DNA from: DASZBX01 sp035943635
GTDB taxonomy: Bacteria; Actinomycetota; Actinomycetes; Streptomycetales; Catenulisporaceae
Direction: 5' to 3'
NCBI GenBank assembly: GCA_035943635.1
Contig: DASZBX010000106.1
Location: forward strand, 186,001-250,000
DNA length: 64,000 nucleotides
Below the pieces are notes generated by a model. That model did not search any database. It was not told where the DNA came from and worked only from the letters and a program-made list of their open reading frames with translations. The translations under genes were made by a program, and so were the position numbers. This document shows, in pieces, positions 42,281 through 51,813 of the stretch (position 1 is its first letter; each line of letters begins with the position of its first letter).

Positions 42281-43825
42281 TCAGTGTGCTGCTGCAGCCC
42301 GCGTTTCCCGGCCGGCCGCCGCCACGGCCCGGGCCAGCACCAGCCCGGCCGCCACGCCGACCAGGTCCGCCAGCGCCAGCCACCGGTTCGTCACCGCGAT
42401 CGCGTGCCCGGCCGCGAGCGTCACTCGAACAGGTGAACGATCATCGGCCCGCTCGGCCAGCGCCAGGTACACCGAGCCGAACGCCGCGACCCCCAGTACC
42501 TGCCCGAACTGCAGGGTCGTGGTCAGCAACCCGCTCGCGTCGGCGACCCGCCGGGCCGGGACGTGCACCAGCGAGTGGGTGAGCAGGCTCAGCCCGATGC
42601 CCGCGCCCGCACCCCACCCGGCCAGGGCCACCCACATCAGCGCCCCGTCCTGCCCGCCGCCGCTCAGCGCCGCCGCCAGGCCCAGGTTGCCCAGCGCGCA
42701 CACGCCCAGCCCGATCGGCGGCAGCAGCGGGTGCCAACGCTCCGGCAGAGCCCGCCAGAAGAAGCTCGCCAGCCCGAACAGCACGGCCATCGGCAACCAC
42801 GTCAACCCGGCCCGCAGCGGCCCGTCCCCGAGGCCGCTCTGCAGGTACAGGGTGAAGCTGAACAGCAGGCCGCCGTAATTGACCATCTGGCAGACGAGCG
42901 TGCCGAGCCCGGCGGCGAAACCCGGGGCCCGCAGCACGTCCAGATTCATCAGCGGATCCCCGCCGCGGGCCGCGATCCTCCGCTGGAGCAGCACGAACAG
43001 CCAGGCCAGGACAAGACCGGCGGCGAGCGCGGCGAAGGTCCAGGCCGGCCAGCCCGCCTCGTGCCCGAGCACCAGCGGCACCACGGTCAACACCATCGCC
43101 GGGGCGAGCACCCCCAGCCCGGCCAGGTCCAGCTTCCGGTCCGGCTGCGGCCGGTCGGCCGGCACCAGCCGCGGCACCAGGGCGAGCAGCACGATCCCGA
43201 TCGGCACGTTGACCAGGAACACCGGCCGCCACGCCGACCCGAACAGGTTCGCGCTGACCAGCACGCCGCCGGCCATCAGCCCGGCCACCCCGCCCGCGGA
43301 CAGCACGACCGTGTAAGCGCTCAGCGCCCGGGCCCGGGCCGGACCGGCGAACCGGGTCTGGATCACGCTGATGATCTGCGGCACCATGATCGCCGCGGCC
43401 GCGCCCTGCACCGCCCGCGCGGCGATCAGCGCCACGGTGTCCGGCGCGAGCCCGCACAGCAGCGAGCCGATCGTGAACCCGGCCAGCCCGGCGAGATACG
43501 TGCGCCGCCGCCCGCGCAGCGCGCCGAGCCTGGCCCCGGTGACCAGCACCGTCGCGTAGGCGATCGAGTACGCTCCGGCGACCAGCTGCAAGGATCCGCC
43601 CGAGGCGTGCAGGCCGCCGCTGATCGACGGAAGCGCCACGTTGACCACGTACACGTCCAGCGCCGCCATGAACTGGCCGAGCAACAGCACGCCCAGCATC
43701 AGCCACGCCGCCCGGCCGCCCGCGCCGTCCGCATCGCCCGGGGCGCTCCCGGTTCTCCGTTCATCCAGCTCAGGGCCTGCCCTCCCGGTCGCTCCGGGCC
43801 TGCCTGCGAGGTCTGATGCGGTCAT
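42281..43825 (-). CDS. MFS transporter, DHA2 (14-TM) drug exporter family
   Basis: A 514-residue exporter with about 14 hydrophobic helices. Motifs include QFMAALDVYVVNVALPSI at TM1, GARLGALRGRRRTYL (motif A region between TM2 and TM3) and SAGGVAGLMAGGVL (motif C). These identify proton-coupled drug or metabolite efflux of the EmrB/QacA type. ATG 43825 follows GGAGGA; an in-frame start nine codons upstream lacks a better site. It diverges from a SigG-like sigma factor gene across 275 bp. Confidence 0.93.
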   Translation of the reverse strand: MTASDLAGRPGATGRAGPELDERRTGSAPGDADGAGGRAAWLMLGVLLLGQFMAALDVYVVNVALPSISGGLHASGGSLQLVAGAYSIAYATVLVTGARLGALRGRRRTYLAGLAGFTIGSLLCGLAPDTVALIAARAVQGAAAAIMVPQIISVIQTRFAGPARARALSAYTVVLSAGGVAGLMAGGVLVSANLFGSAWRPVFLVNVPIGIVLLALVPRLVPADRPQPDRKLDLAGLGVLAPAMVLTVVPLVLGHEAGWPAWTFAALAAGLVLAWLFVLLQRRIAARGGDPLMNLDVLRAPGFAAGLGTLVCQMVNYGGLLFSFTLYLQSGLGDGPLRAGLTWLPMAVLFGLASFFWRALPERWHPLLPPIGLGVCALGNLGLAAALSGGGQDGALMWVALAGWGAGAGIGLSLLTHSLVHVPARRVADASGLLTTTLQFGQVLGVAAFGSVYLALAERADDRSPVRVTLAAGHAIAVTNRWLALADLVGVAAGLVLARAVAAAGRETRAAAAH

Positions 43826-44100
43826 GTCGGACTCCTCCAGTAGGTTCGTCACGCAGTCGAACGCGTGTTCGCCGATACCTACCGGCGGGCCGACCGAAAC
43901 TGATCGGCGTAGCCGGTACTAACCGATCGGTGGATGCAAAGAGGGCCGGTGACCAGGAAGATTGGCCGGGTGCGGACGGGCCGCGCCGACGGGCGACGAG
44001 TTCCCCGCGGCCGGCCGGTATGTACACCCGGCCGGCGATCCCGGCGACGCCGGGCCGCGAGGCCGGATGTTCGGGCGACGAGAGCAGGAGTCAGGCGATC

Positions 44101-45345
<1,245 letters not shown>

Positions 45346-45353
45346 GGCGGCGG

Positions 45354-45396
45354 GCGGCGAGGATCACGCCGCGTCATCCGACGTGATCCTCGCCGC
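45354..45396. terminator. Bidirectional hairpin terminator
   Basis: Perfect 14-bp arms GCGGCGAGGATCAC (45354-45367) and its complement (45383-45396) lie between the sigma factor gene and the opposing DUF6884 gene, whose stop is 6 bp away. Confidence 0.82.
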
Positions 45397-45401
45397 TTGC
45401 G

Positions 45402-45796
45402 TCACGCCGTCGCGACGAGGATACCGCGGCTTTCGAGCCCGTCCCGGATCGGCGCGACGTAATCCGCGCCCGCGTGCATCTGCACGGTGTCCCCGCTCAC
45501 GAGCGGACAGGCCACCAGCAGCTGCTGGACGACGAACTCGCCCCACGCCTTGCGGTACCTCACCGGCCGGCCGGATACATCTCATACGGCGCCACCAACT
45601 GCTCTGGGTCGAGCAGCCCCCACTTGCTGCGGAGGATGAACCACGGCGCCCCGCGCTCCTCGGCGAAGCGCCGCCGGGCACGGACCATGGTGCTGGGCCA
45701 GTAGAGGTCCTTGGCCGCCGCCGGAGTCGTCAGCTTCGACTTCGCGCAGCCCAGGAGCAGGATCGTAGACCGCTCGGAGCTGCTCAGTCGAACCAC
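45402..45796 (-). pseudogene. DUF6884 family gene with a frameshift
   Basis: From GTG 45796 the frame encodes the start of a DUF6884 (YaaA-like) protein: TILLLGCAKSKLTTPAAAKD and APWFILRSKWGLLDPEQLVA. It stops early at 45560 after YPAGR. Two bases further the adjoining frame continues smoothly with RKAWGEFVVQQLLVACPLV and VQMHAGADYVAPIRDGL to a stop at 45402, the expected C-terminal half. One indel near 45560-45565 separates the halves. The start overlaps the 3' end of the Imm51 gene by 13 bp. If the indel is a read error, the gene is intact (about 131 residues). Confidence 0.65.
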
Positions 45797-46140
45797 TCCG
45801 GCTCGCCCGACTCGATGAACCCCTTGAGCACGGCCCGGTCCTGAAACGCCTCCCGCAGCAGCGCGCCGAGCCCCTGCAGCGCGGCCGCGTCCTCGCCGTA
45901 CGCCACGAACGTCCCGGCCTCGGAGTCGAACTGGAGCCGCTCGGCCAGCTCCGGCGCCCGGGCGCGCAGGGCCGACCTGGCCACCCCCTCCCAGCCGTAG
46001 CCGTTGCCGAACTGCCCGCACTCGTCGAAGACGTCGTCCACGTCGATCATGTGGTTGTCGCTCAGCATCAGGCAGAAGGTGCCCGGCTTGTGTTCGTATT
46101 CGAAGAAGAGCAGCGGTGCGTAGGTCTCGCGATCGGTCAT
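45784..46140 (-). CDS. Immunity protein Imm51-like
   Basis: A 118-residue acidic soluble protein whose pattern matches the Imm51 family: LLFFEYEHKPGTFCLML, then CGQFGNGYGWEGVARSAL, ERLQFDSEAGTFVAYGEDA and a C-terminal helix. Imm51 proteins are predicted antitoxins to polymorphic toxins of contact-dependent systems. No toxin gene is nearby, so this may be an orphan immunity gene. The downstream DUF6884 gene overlaps its end. ATG 46140 (TDRETYAPLL) is chosen over an ATG five codons upstream. Confidence 0.75.
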   Translation of the reverse strand: MTDRETYAPLLFFEYEHKPGTFCLMLSDNHMIDVDDVFDECGQFGNGYGWEGVARSALRARAPELAERLQFDSEAGTFVAYGEDAAALQGLGALLREAFQDRAVLKGFIESGEPEWFD

Positions 46141-46242
46141 GCTCCGACGATACAAACCGGCTCCGACAAGTCCGCGGGCGCCGGGCCGAGAGCCGGCCGC
46201 CGTCAGGCCGGTGTTCGTACCGCGTCAGTGCGAAGCGGCATC

Positions 46243-47058
46243 ATGAACCACATGGGAGAACTCCACACGACATCCGAAGACGGCACGCCCATCACGGCGA
46301 TCGACCAGGGCGCCGGCCCCGTGGCGCTGCTCGTCGTCCACCCGGGCGGCCAGGACGAGACCGCCTGGGACGCGGTCGCCGCGCTGCTCGCCGAAGACTT
46401 CCGGGTGGTCCGGATCCGCCGGCGGATCTATGCCGGCGGCGGCGCGGCGGCCCGGGCCGGGCCCACGGTCGCCACCGAGGCCGCCGACATCCTCGCCGTG
46501 GCCGGGCAGATCGACGGGCCGGTGTTCCTGGTCGGCCACTCCTCCGGCGCGGTGGCCGCCCTCGAGGCCGCGCTGCGCGACCCGGCCGCCTTCACCGGGC
46601 TGCTGGCGTACGAACCGCCGCTGCCGACCAGCACCCTCGTCGGCGGCGAGGCGCTCGGCCGGGCCCGGGCCGCGCTCGACGCGGGCGACCCGCTCGAAGC
46701 CATGCGGATCCACCTGCGCGACATCGTCCTGATCCCGGCCCCGATGGTCGACGCCATCCTGCGCGACCCGCAGGGGCAGGCCCAGCTCCTCGCGTCCGCC
46801 GAGGCCCAGATCGTGGACGACGAGGCACTGGACGCGCTCGGCGTCGGCTGCGAACGCTTCGCCGCGCTCGGCCTGCCGACGACTCTGCTCCAGGGCGACC
46901 AGAGCCCGGACCACCTGCTCGACCGGACCGCGGACCTGGCCGCCGTCCTGCCCGACGCGCGCGTCGTCACGCTTCCCGGCCAGGGCCACGTCGCGAACCT
47001 GATGGCCCCGCACCTGCTGGCGGCCGAGATCCGGGCCGCGGCCACGCGCGGCGAGTGA
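46243..47058 (+). CDS. Alpha/beta-hydrolase fold protein
   Basis: A 271-residue hydrolase. The oxyanion region VVHPGGQDETAWD, the nucleophile elbow VGHSSGAVAALEAAL (Ser about 101), and the catalytic histidine in LPGQGHVANLMAP near the C-terminus are all present. The substrate is unknown (esterase-like). Two in-frame ATGs exist (46243 and 46252); the first is used. It is followed 54 bp later by a luciferase-like oxidoreductase in the same direction, probably one transcript. Confidence 0.88.
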   Translation: MNHMGELHTTSEDGTPITAIDQGAGPVALLVVHPGGQDETAWDAVAALLAEDFRVVRIRRRIYAGGGAAARAGPTVATEAADILAVAGQIDGPVFLVGHSSGAVAALEAALRDPAAFTGLLAYEPPLPTSTLVGGEALGRARAALDAGDPLEAMRIHLRDIVLIPAPMVDAILRDPQGQAQLLASAEAQIVDDEALDALGVGCERFAALGLPTTLLQGDQSPDHLLDRTADLAAVLPDARVVTLPGQGHVANLMAPHLLAAEIRAAATRGE

Positions 47059-47112
47059 TTCCCGCCGAATCCCGCCCGCACCAGTCAGGATACGAGAGAG
47101 GACGGCACAACC

Positions 47113-48075
47113 ATGCCGCTGCGACCCCCGATCTTCGGCTTCGGCGCATCGACCTTGATCGCCGAGGTGCCGGCCACCCTGCGGCTGGCCGCCCAGGCCG
47201 ACCGCGACGGACTCGACCTGCTCACGGTCTCCGACCACGCCTACTTCAGCGACCGGCTCGACGCCTACGCCGCGCTCGGGATCGTGCTCGGCCGGACCGA
47301 GCGGATCTGCGGACTGGTGAGCGTCACCAACCTGCCCACCCGCCCCGCGCCGATGCTCGCCCGCACGGTCACCTCGCTCTCGGCGCTCTCCGGCGGCCGG
47401 ATCGTGCTCGGCATGGGTGCGGGCGGGCTGTGGGACGAGATCGCCAGGTTCGGCGTGCCGCGGCTCGGCCCCGCCGCGGCCGTCCGCGCCTTCGCCGAGG
47501 GGATCACGCTGGTCAAGGCGTTGTCCGGAGACGGCGGCAATGCAGCCGGCACCGATTCCGACCCGAAGGCGACCTGGGACGCCGACGGCCTGCTCACCTT
47601 CGACGGCGAGTTCTACCAGGTCCACGGCCTGCGCCCGGCGCCCGTCCCGCCGCCGCCGGTGTGGACCGGCTCCGTCGGCCCGCAGTCCCTGGCGGTCACC
47701 GGCCGGCTGGCCGACGGCTGGATCCCCGGCCACGCCGCCGACTGGCACAGCGAGCGTTACCGGAACTCCCGGCCCGTCATCGACGCCGCCGCCGAGCAGG
47801 CCGGCCGCGCCCGCGGGGATGTGGCCACGATCTACAACCTGCCCGGCGTCATCACCACCGACCCGCTCGCCGCCACCCGCGACCGCGACGGACGCTGGCT
47901 CGGCGGCTCGGTCGGGCAGTGGGTCGAGGAGCTCACCGGCGCGGTGCTCGACCACGGCGCGTCCGGCTTCGTCCTCTTCCCGGCGCGCGGCGAGCCCGAC
48001 GAGGTGTCGATCGCGCGCTGGGCCCGGGAGATCGCCCCGGCGGTGCGCGAGGCCGTCGCGGCCGCGGCCGGGTGA
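47113..48075 (+). CDS. LLM class flavin-dependent oxidoreductase
   Basis: A 320-residue luciferase-like TIM-barrel monooxygenase or F420/FMN-dependent reductase. Features: LDLLTVSDHAYF near residue 40, RTVTSLSALSGGRIVLGMGAG, the conserved YQVHGLRPAPVPPPPVWTG and RLADGWIPGH. GAGAGGACGG precedes the ATG. Actinomycete members often use F420H2; the cofactor is not decided here. It probably shares a transcript with the upstream hydrolase. Confidence 0.9.
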   Translation: MPLRPPIFGFGASTLIAEVPATLRLAAQADRDGLDLLTVSDHAYFSDRLDAYAALGIVLGRTERICGLVSVTNLPTRPAPMLARTVTSLSALSGGRIVLGMGAGGLWDEIARFGVPRLGPAAAVRAFAEGITLVKALSGDGGNAAGTDSDPKATWDADGLLTFDGEFYQVHGLRPAPVPPPPVWTGSVGPQSLAVTGRLADGWIPGHAADWHSERYRNSRPVIDAAAEQAGRARGDVATIYNLPGVITTDPLAATRDRDGRWLGGSVGQWVEELTGAVLDHGASGFVLFPARGEPDEVSIARWAREIAPAVREAVAAAAG

Positions 48076-48078
48076 CGC

Positions 48079-48108
48079 GGCGGGCCGCGCCGCCGGGTGC
48101 GGCCCGCC
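48079..48108. terminator. Bidirectional hairpin terminator
   Basis: Perfect 10-bp arms GGCGGGCCGC and GCGGCCCGCC with a 10-base loop sit between two convergent genes (ending 48075 and 48118). Confidence 0.75.
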
Positions 48109-48117
48109 ACGCTCAGG

Positions 48118-49092
48118 TCAGGCGATGCGGGCCAGCAGGGCCGCGGCCTGCTCCGGGTCGAACTCCTGGACCAGTTCCACCGACGCCTCGAGGGCGGCGT
48201 GCACGCGCGGGTACATGTTCGCCGGATTCCAGGTGAACGTCGCGCCCTTGGGTTCGACCACCAGGATCGGGGTGCCGTCGAGCTGCGGCAGTCCGGACGG
48301 CGAGGCCGATCCCGGCATGAACATCCCGTCCGGGACGGTGAGATTGAAGCGCTGGTGGTCGTGCAGGTCCTGGGCCGACTCGAGGTCCTCCTGGGTCAGG
48401 TCCCGGTTGCGCGCGTACCGCACCGCGGCCGGATCGACCGGGTCGGCGTCGAGGTACCCGGGCCCGGCGTGCCGCAGCAGCGAGTCCTGGAGCAGCGCGT
48501 AGCAGTGGTAGAGCCGGTCGCGGACCCCGACCATCCGGAACTGGAACGCGCGCCGGTTCTTCGGGTCGAGCACGAACACGTCCTGGTCGTCGTGCAGGGT
48601 GAAGATCTCGCGCAGGTAGAACGGGACCAGGTCCGCCTCTTCGAGCTCGTCCAGGCGGCTGATCACCTCCGGGCGGTTGCGCCAGCGCTTGCGGGTCTGC
48701 GCGGTCCGGGACAGCATCGTCATCGTCGCCATGAAGGTCAGCGTCCCGGCCGCCTGCGCCATGTCGTCCGGGTCCTGCGCGAGCGCGTCGAGCTGGCGCA
48801 GGAACAGTTCCAGGACCGCGTCGACGGCCGCCTCCGGGCTGGCTCCGCCCTCGACCAGCGACCCGCACAGCACCGCCAGCACGGCCGCGTGGAACAGGTC
48901 CGCGCCCGCCATGAGCTCCTTGAGGGCGAGCACGTTCGCCGTCTTCCCGTCGGCGTCCGGGGCCGACGCCAGCTCCCCGAACTCCGCCAGCGCGTCCGGC
49001 GGCAGGTCCAGCCCCCGCCCGGCCGTGATCGACTCGACTTCATCCGGTCGCGTGTCGTCGTTGACGAATGCGGCCATCGCGCGCAGCACCAC
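48118..49092 (-). CDS. Hypothetical protein
   Basis: A 324-residue soluble protein. The N-terminal half is helical and Asp/Ala-rich (DDMAQAAGTLTFMATMTMLS, TRKRWRNRPEVISRLDELEE). The C-terminal half has strands and charged stretches (DQDVFVLDPKNRRAFQFRMVG, PQLDGTPILVVEPKGATFTW). No signal peptide, membrane helix or known catalytic motif was recognised. The GTG at 49092 lies 5 bp after AGAGGGGGA. It looks like a well-formed gene by codon use. Confidence 0.75.
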   Translation of the reverse strand: MVLRAMAAFVNDDTRPDEVESITAGRGLDLPPDALAEFGELASAPDADGKTANVLALKELMAGADLFHAAVLAVLCGSLVEGGASPEAAVDAVLELFLRQLDALAQDPDDMAQAAGTLTFMATMTMLSRTAQTRKRWRNRPEVISRLDELEEADLVPFYLREIFTLHDDQDVFVLDPKNRRAFQFRMVGVRDRLYHCYALLQDSLLRHAGPGYLDADPVDPAAVRYARNRDLTQEDLESAQDLHDHQRFNLTVPDGMFMPGSASPSGLPQLDGTPILVVEPKGATFTWNPANMYPRVHAALEASVELVQEFDPEQAAALLARIA

Positions 49093-49164
49093 GGCGGTCC
49101 CCCTCTTGATCCAAGACTGATATGGCAGGAGACGATAGCAGGCTCCGCATGTAGTCGCCTGTGG

Positions 49165-49482
49165 TTAGTCCCCGCCGAGGAGGTCCCGGACGTCGGGCCA
49201 GGCGATCCGGAACTTGGCCGGTTGTCCGTTCAGCCGGCTCGGATCCCCGCCCGGCGGCTCGCACAGCAGCCGCTCGGCCCAGACCTCCCGCCGGGAGCCC
49301 AGGACGTCGCCGTCCAGGTACGAGTCCGCGAAGGCGCCTCGGTAGTGGCGGCGCCAACTGTCCGCGTGCAGCGCCGCGATGGCGTCGACATCGTGCGGAC
49401 CTGCCGCCCGGAACGTCACCGTCGAATCGCCCACCACGACCACCTTCGCTGACCCCTGGTTCGGTTGCCGCGGCGCGATCAT
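49165..49482 (-). pseudogene. GNAT acetyltransferase gene with its middle deleted
   Basis: The 105-codon frame begins like a GNAT enzyme (VTFRAAGPHDVDAIAALHAD, then SWRRHYRGAFADSYL). After EVWAERLLCEPPGG it jumps to a typical GNAT C-terminus (KFRIAWPDVRDLLGGD). The acetyl-CoA pyrophosphate loop (Q/RxxGxG/A) and surrounding 80-100 residues are absent, so it cannot be active. The join is in frame. The true start may be a GTG near 49440; the ATG at 49482 lacks a clear ribosome site. Confidence 0.6.
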
Positions 49483-49635
49483 CCGCCGCTCGACCGGACG
49501 CTACCAGCCGCCCCGCCCGGGCCTCCAGCATATTTTTCTAACAGGCCTAACCTCGCCGGAGGCGGCCCCGGACCTGCCGGACTCGCGGCCGTGAATTCCC
49601 CGGCCACCGGTCCGCTTCCAGCTAGAATTCCCCTC

Positions 49636-50310
49636 GTGGACGGTGAACTGCTCTCAGTGAACATCGCGCGACAGCCCGGTCCGACGTCCCAGTACGAGGG
49701 CCTGACCGGGATCGACAAACGGCCGTTCGGCGGCCGGGTCCGGGTGGCGGCGCCGGGGGCGCCCGGGGTCGGCGGCAGCGGCCTGGCCGGCGACGTGATC
49801 TGCACGCGCAAGTTCCACGGCGGCGACGACCAGGCCGTCTACGCGTACGCCCGCGAGGACCTGGACTGGTGGTCCGGCCAGCTCGACCGCCCGCTGGCGG
49901 ACGGCATGTTCGGCGAGAACCTGACCACGCGCGGCCTGGACCTGGCCGGCGCGCTGGTGGGGGAGCGGTGGCGGGTCGGGCGCCAGGTGGTGCTGGAGGT
50001 GACCAGCCCGCGCGTGCCGTGCCAGACCTTCGCCGAGAAGCTCGGCGAGGCGCACTGGGTCAAGCGGTTCACCGAGTACGGGGCCACCGGCGCGTACCTG
50101 CGGGTGATCGAACCCGGCGAGATCCAGTCCGGGGACCGGATCGAGGTCTTGTCCCGGCCGGAGCATCACGTGACCGTCGGGTACTACTTCCGGGTGATGA
50201 TGAGCGAACGGGCCCAGTATCCCCAGCTGATCGCCCCCGCGGGCGACGCCCTGCCGCTCAAGGCACGCAAGCTCCTCGACGCCGACGCCGACGCCGAGGC
50301 CGACGCCTGA
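49636..50310 (+). CDS. MOSC domain-containing protein (YiiM-like)
   Basis: A 224-residue protein of the MOSC superfamily (molybdenum cofactor sulfurase C-terminal). YiiM landmarks are GIDKRPFGGRVRV, KFHGGDDQAVYAYAREDLDW, GMFGENLTTRGLDL and the conserved-cysteine region SPRVPCQTFAEKL. Members bind Mo-cofactor and act in reduction of N-hydroxylated compounds in some bacteria. The GTG at 49636 fits the family start. The C-terminus ends in an acidic DADADAEADA tail made by GACGCC repeats. It is convergent with the next gene (13 bp gap). Confidence 0.88.
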   Translation: MDGELLSVNIARQPGPTSQYEGLTGIDKRPFGGRVRVAAPGAPGVGGSGLAGDVICTRKFHGGDDQAVYAYAREDLDWWSGQLDRPLADGMFGENLTTRGLDLAGALVGERWRVGRQVVLEVTSPRVPCQTFAEKLGEAHWVKRFTEYGATGAYLRVIEPGEIQSGDRIEVLSRPEHHVTVGYYFRVMMSERAQYPQLIAPAGDALPLKARKLLDADADAEADA

Positions 50311-50323
50311 GCGAGCGCGAGAC

Positions 50324-51232
50324 TCACTGGTCGATGACCGGGTCGCGCAGGATCTCGGCGAGCACCCGGCTGTGGAAGGCGTCGGGATCGATCCTGGAGG
50401 CGCCGGCCATCGTGATCAGCGACTTCCACAGCGCCCAGCCGCGCGCCCGGCGCCAGGTGTCGTCGTCCAGGCCGACCGCCTCGCGGAAGATCTGCCGCTC
50501 CTCGCCGATGAAGTAGACCCACGCCACGACGAGATCGCAGGCCGGATCCCCGACGCCGCACGTGCCGAAGTCGATCACCGCGGTCAGTTTCCCGTCCGAG
50601 GTCAGCAGATTGCCGCTGGCGAGGTCGCCGTGGAACCAGGTCGGTTCCCCCTTCCAGACCGACCTGAGCGCACTCGCCCAGACGGCTTCGCACGCGGCGA
50701 CGTCGAAACCGTCGATTCCCGGACCGCCGTCGGCTCCGCCGAACTGTGCCAGCGCGCTCTGCACCTGGTCGCCATAAGCGCTGGGATGGCAGCCGCGGTA
50801 GTAGCTGTGGCGCCCGGCGGCCGGCCCGCGCTCCGTGGGCACGTCCCGCAGGGCGACGATGAACGCCCCAAGGTCCCGGGCCAGCGCAACCCGGTCGACG
50901 TCGGTGGCATGCATGACCGTGTCCCCGGGCAGCCAGTTCCGCACGGACCACGGGAACGGATAGCCCGATCCCGGCCGTCCGACCGCGATCGACACCGGAA
51001 CCGGCACCGGCAGATGCGCCGCCATCACGGGCAGGCACCGGTTCTCCTTCTCCACTGCCGGGACATAGCCCGCGGCGCTGGGCAGGCGCACCGTCATCTC
51101 GTCGCCGAGCCGGAACGTCCGATTGTCCCACCCCTGATGCTCGACCGCCCGGACAGGCAGGTCGCCCCACTGCGGAAACTGCTCGCGCACCAGGTCCGTG
51201 ACGAGTCCGGCGGTGATGTCGATCACTGGCAT
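50324..51232 (-). CDS. Aminoglycoside phosphotransferase (APH) family protein
   Basis: A 302-residue kinase-fold protein. EHQGWDNRTFRLGDEMTVRL forms the nucleotide-binding strands, WFHGDLASGNLLT is the catalytic loop and AVIDFGTCGVGDPACDL holds the metal-binding DFG-like motif. Actinomycete members are annotated as aminoglycoside or macrolide kinases, but most act on unknown small molecules, so a resistance role should not be assumed. A heavily deleted paralogue lies at 59819-60125 (shared QFPQW near the start and GWAL near the end). Confidence 0.88.
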   Translation of the reverse strand: MPVIDITAGLVTDLVREQFPQWGDLPVRAVEHQGWDNRTFRLGDEMTVRLPSAAGYVPAVEKENRCLPVMAAHLPVPVPVSIAVGRPGSGYPFPWSVRNWLPGDTVMHATDVDRVALARDLGAFIVALRDVPTERGPAAGRHSYYRGCHPSAYGDQVQSALAQFGGADGGPGIDGFDVAACEAVWASALRSVWKGEPTWFHGDLASGNLLTSDGKLTAVIDFGTCGVGDPACDLVVAWVYFIGEERQIFREAVGLDDDTWRRARGWALWKSLITMAGASRIDPDAFHSRVLAEILRDPVIDQ

Positions 51233-51358
51233 GATTCTATGTTTCCAGCGGGCGCAACTCGATTTCGGCCGCCACCGCGGGCAGGTTCCAGGGGACGAGC
51301 GGAGGTCCGTTTATGAGGTGCCTGTGCATGAGCGCTCGGGCTGCGCGGGCGTGGCGCA

Positions 51359-51537
51359 TCACTCCTGGGCGAGTGCCCGGGCGGTGGCCGGGTCTGCGGG
51401 AAAGAAGGTCTCGATCACGAGTTCGGCGGCGGTCACGTCCAGGGCGGTGCCGAAGGTGGTGACCATGTTCAGGAATCTGAGCTCTCGGTCAGCGCTCTTC
51501 AGATGCAGCGGGACGAACACCCGGTCGAGAGCATGTA
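51359..51537 (-). pseudogene. 3' fragment of a helix-turn-helix/MmyB-type regulator gene
   Basis: About 58 codons read as the extreme C-terminus of XRE regulators with an MmyB-like ligand domain: DRVFVPLHLKSADRELRFLN, TTFGTALDVTAAELVIETFF, PADPATARALAQE. The DNA-binding domain and about 200 residues are missing. The break at about 51538 coincides with TAACAGGCCTAA and an AT-richer patch, suggesting an insertion or deletion endpoint. Confidence 0.6.
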
Positions 51538-51676
51538 GTAACAGGCCTAAATCTAGCGAAGATCAAGGCTGATCAGGCCGAGTAAATAGGCTCAGCTCTA
51601 CAACAAATTCGCCAAAAGCAAAAAACTTACGGTTGTGGTGACGGCAGGTGGTCGGTCCGGACCGTCTACAGCGACG

Positions 51677-51726
51677 CCGAGGCTCGATCGCGTGCGTGGG
51701 GAACCAATCCCGCGATCGAGCCTCGG
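51677..51726. terminator. Strong bidirectional hairpin
   Basis: A perfect 16-bp stem (51677-51692 with 51711-51726) encloses an 18-base loop, downstream of the amidohydrolase gene on the minus strand. Confidence 0.82.
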
Positions 51727-51813
51727 GGCCCGTGAGGATCTGCCTACGGCAGTGAGCTAGTCACACGGTGACGGCGGCCAACCTGGGGAGCAGACGGCCG
51801 GTATTGCGGGTGG

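Noticed and set aside
43922..43931. ACCGATCGGT palindrome between MFS and sigma factor genes
   Set aside because: Only 10 bp and not repeated nearby; expected by chance in this composition, so not called an operator.
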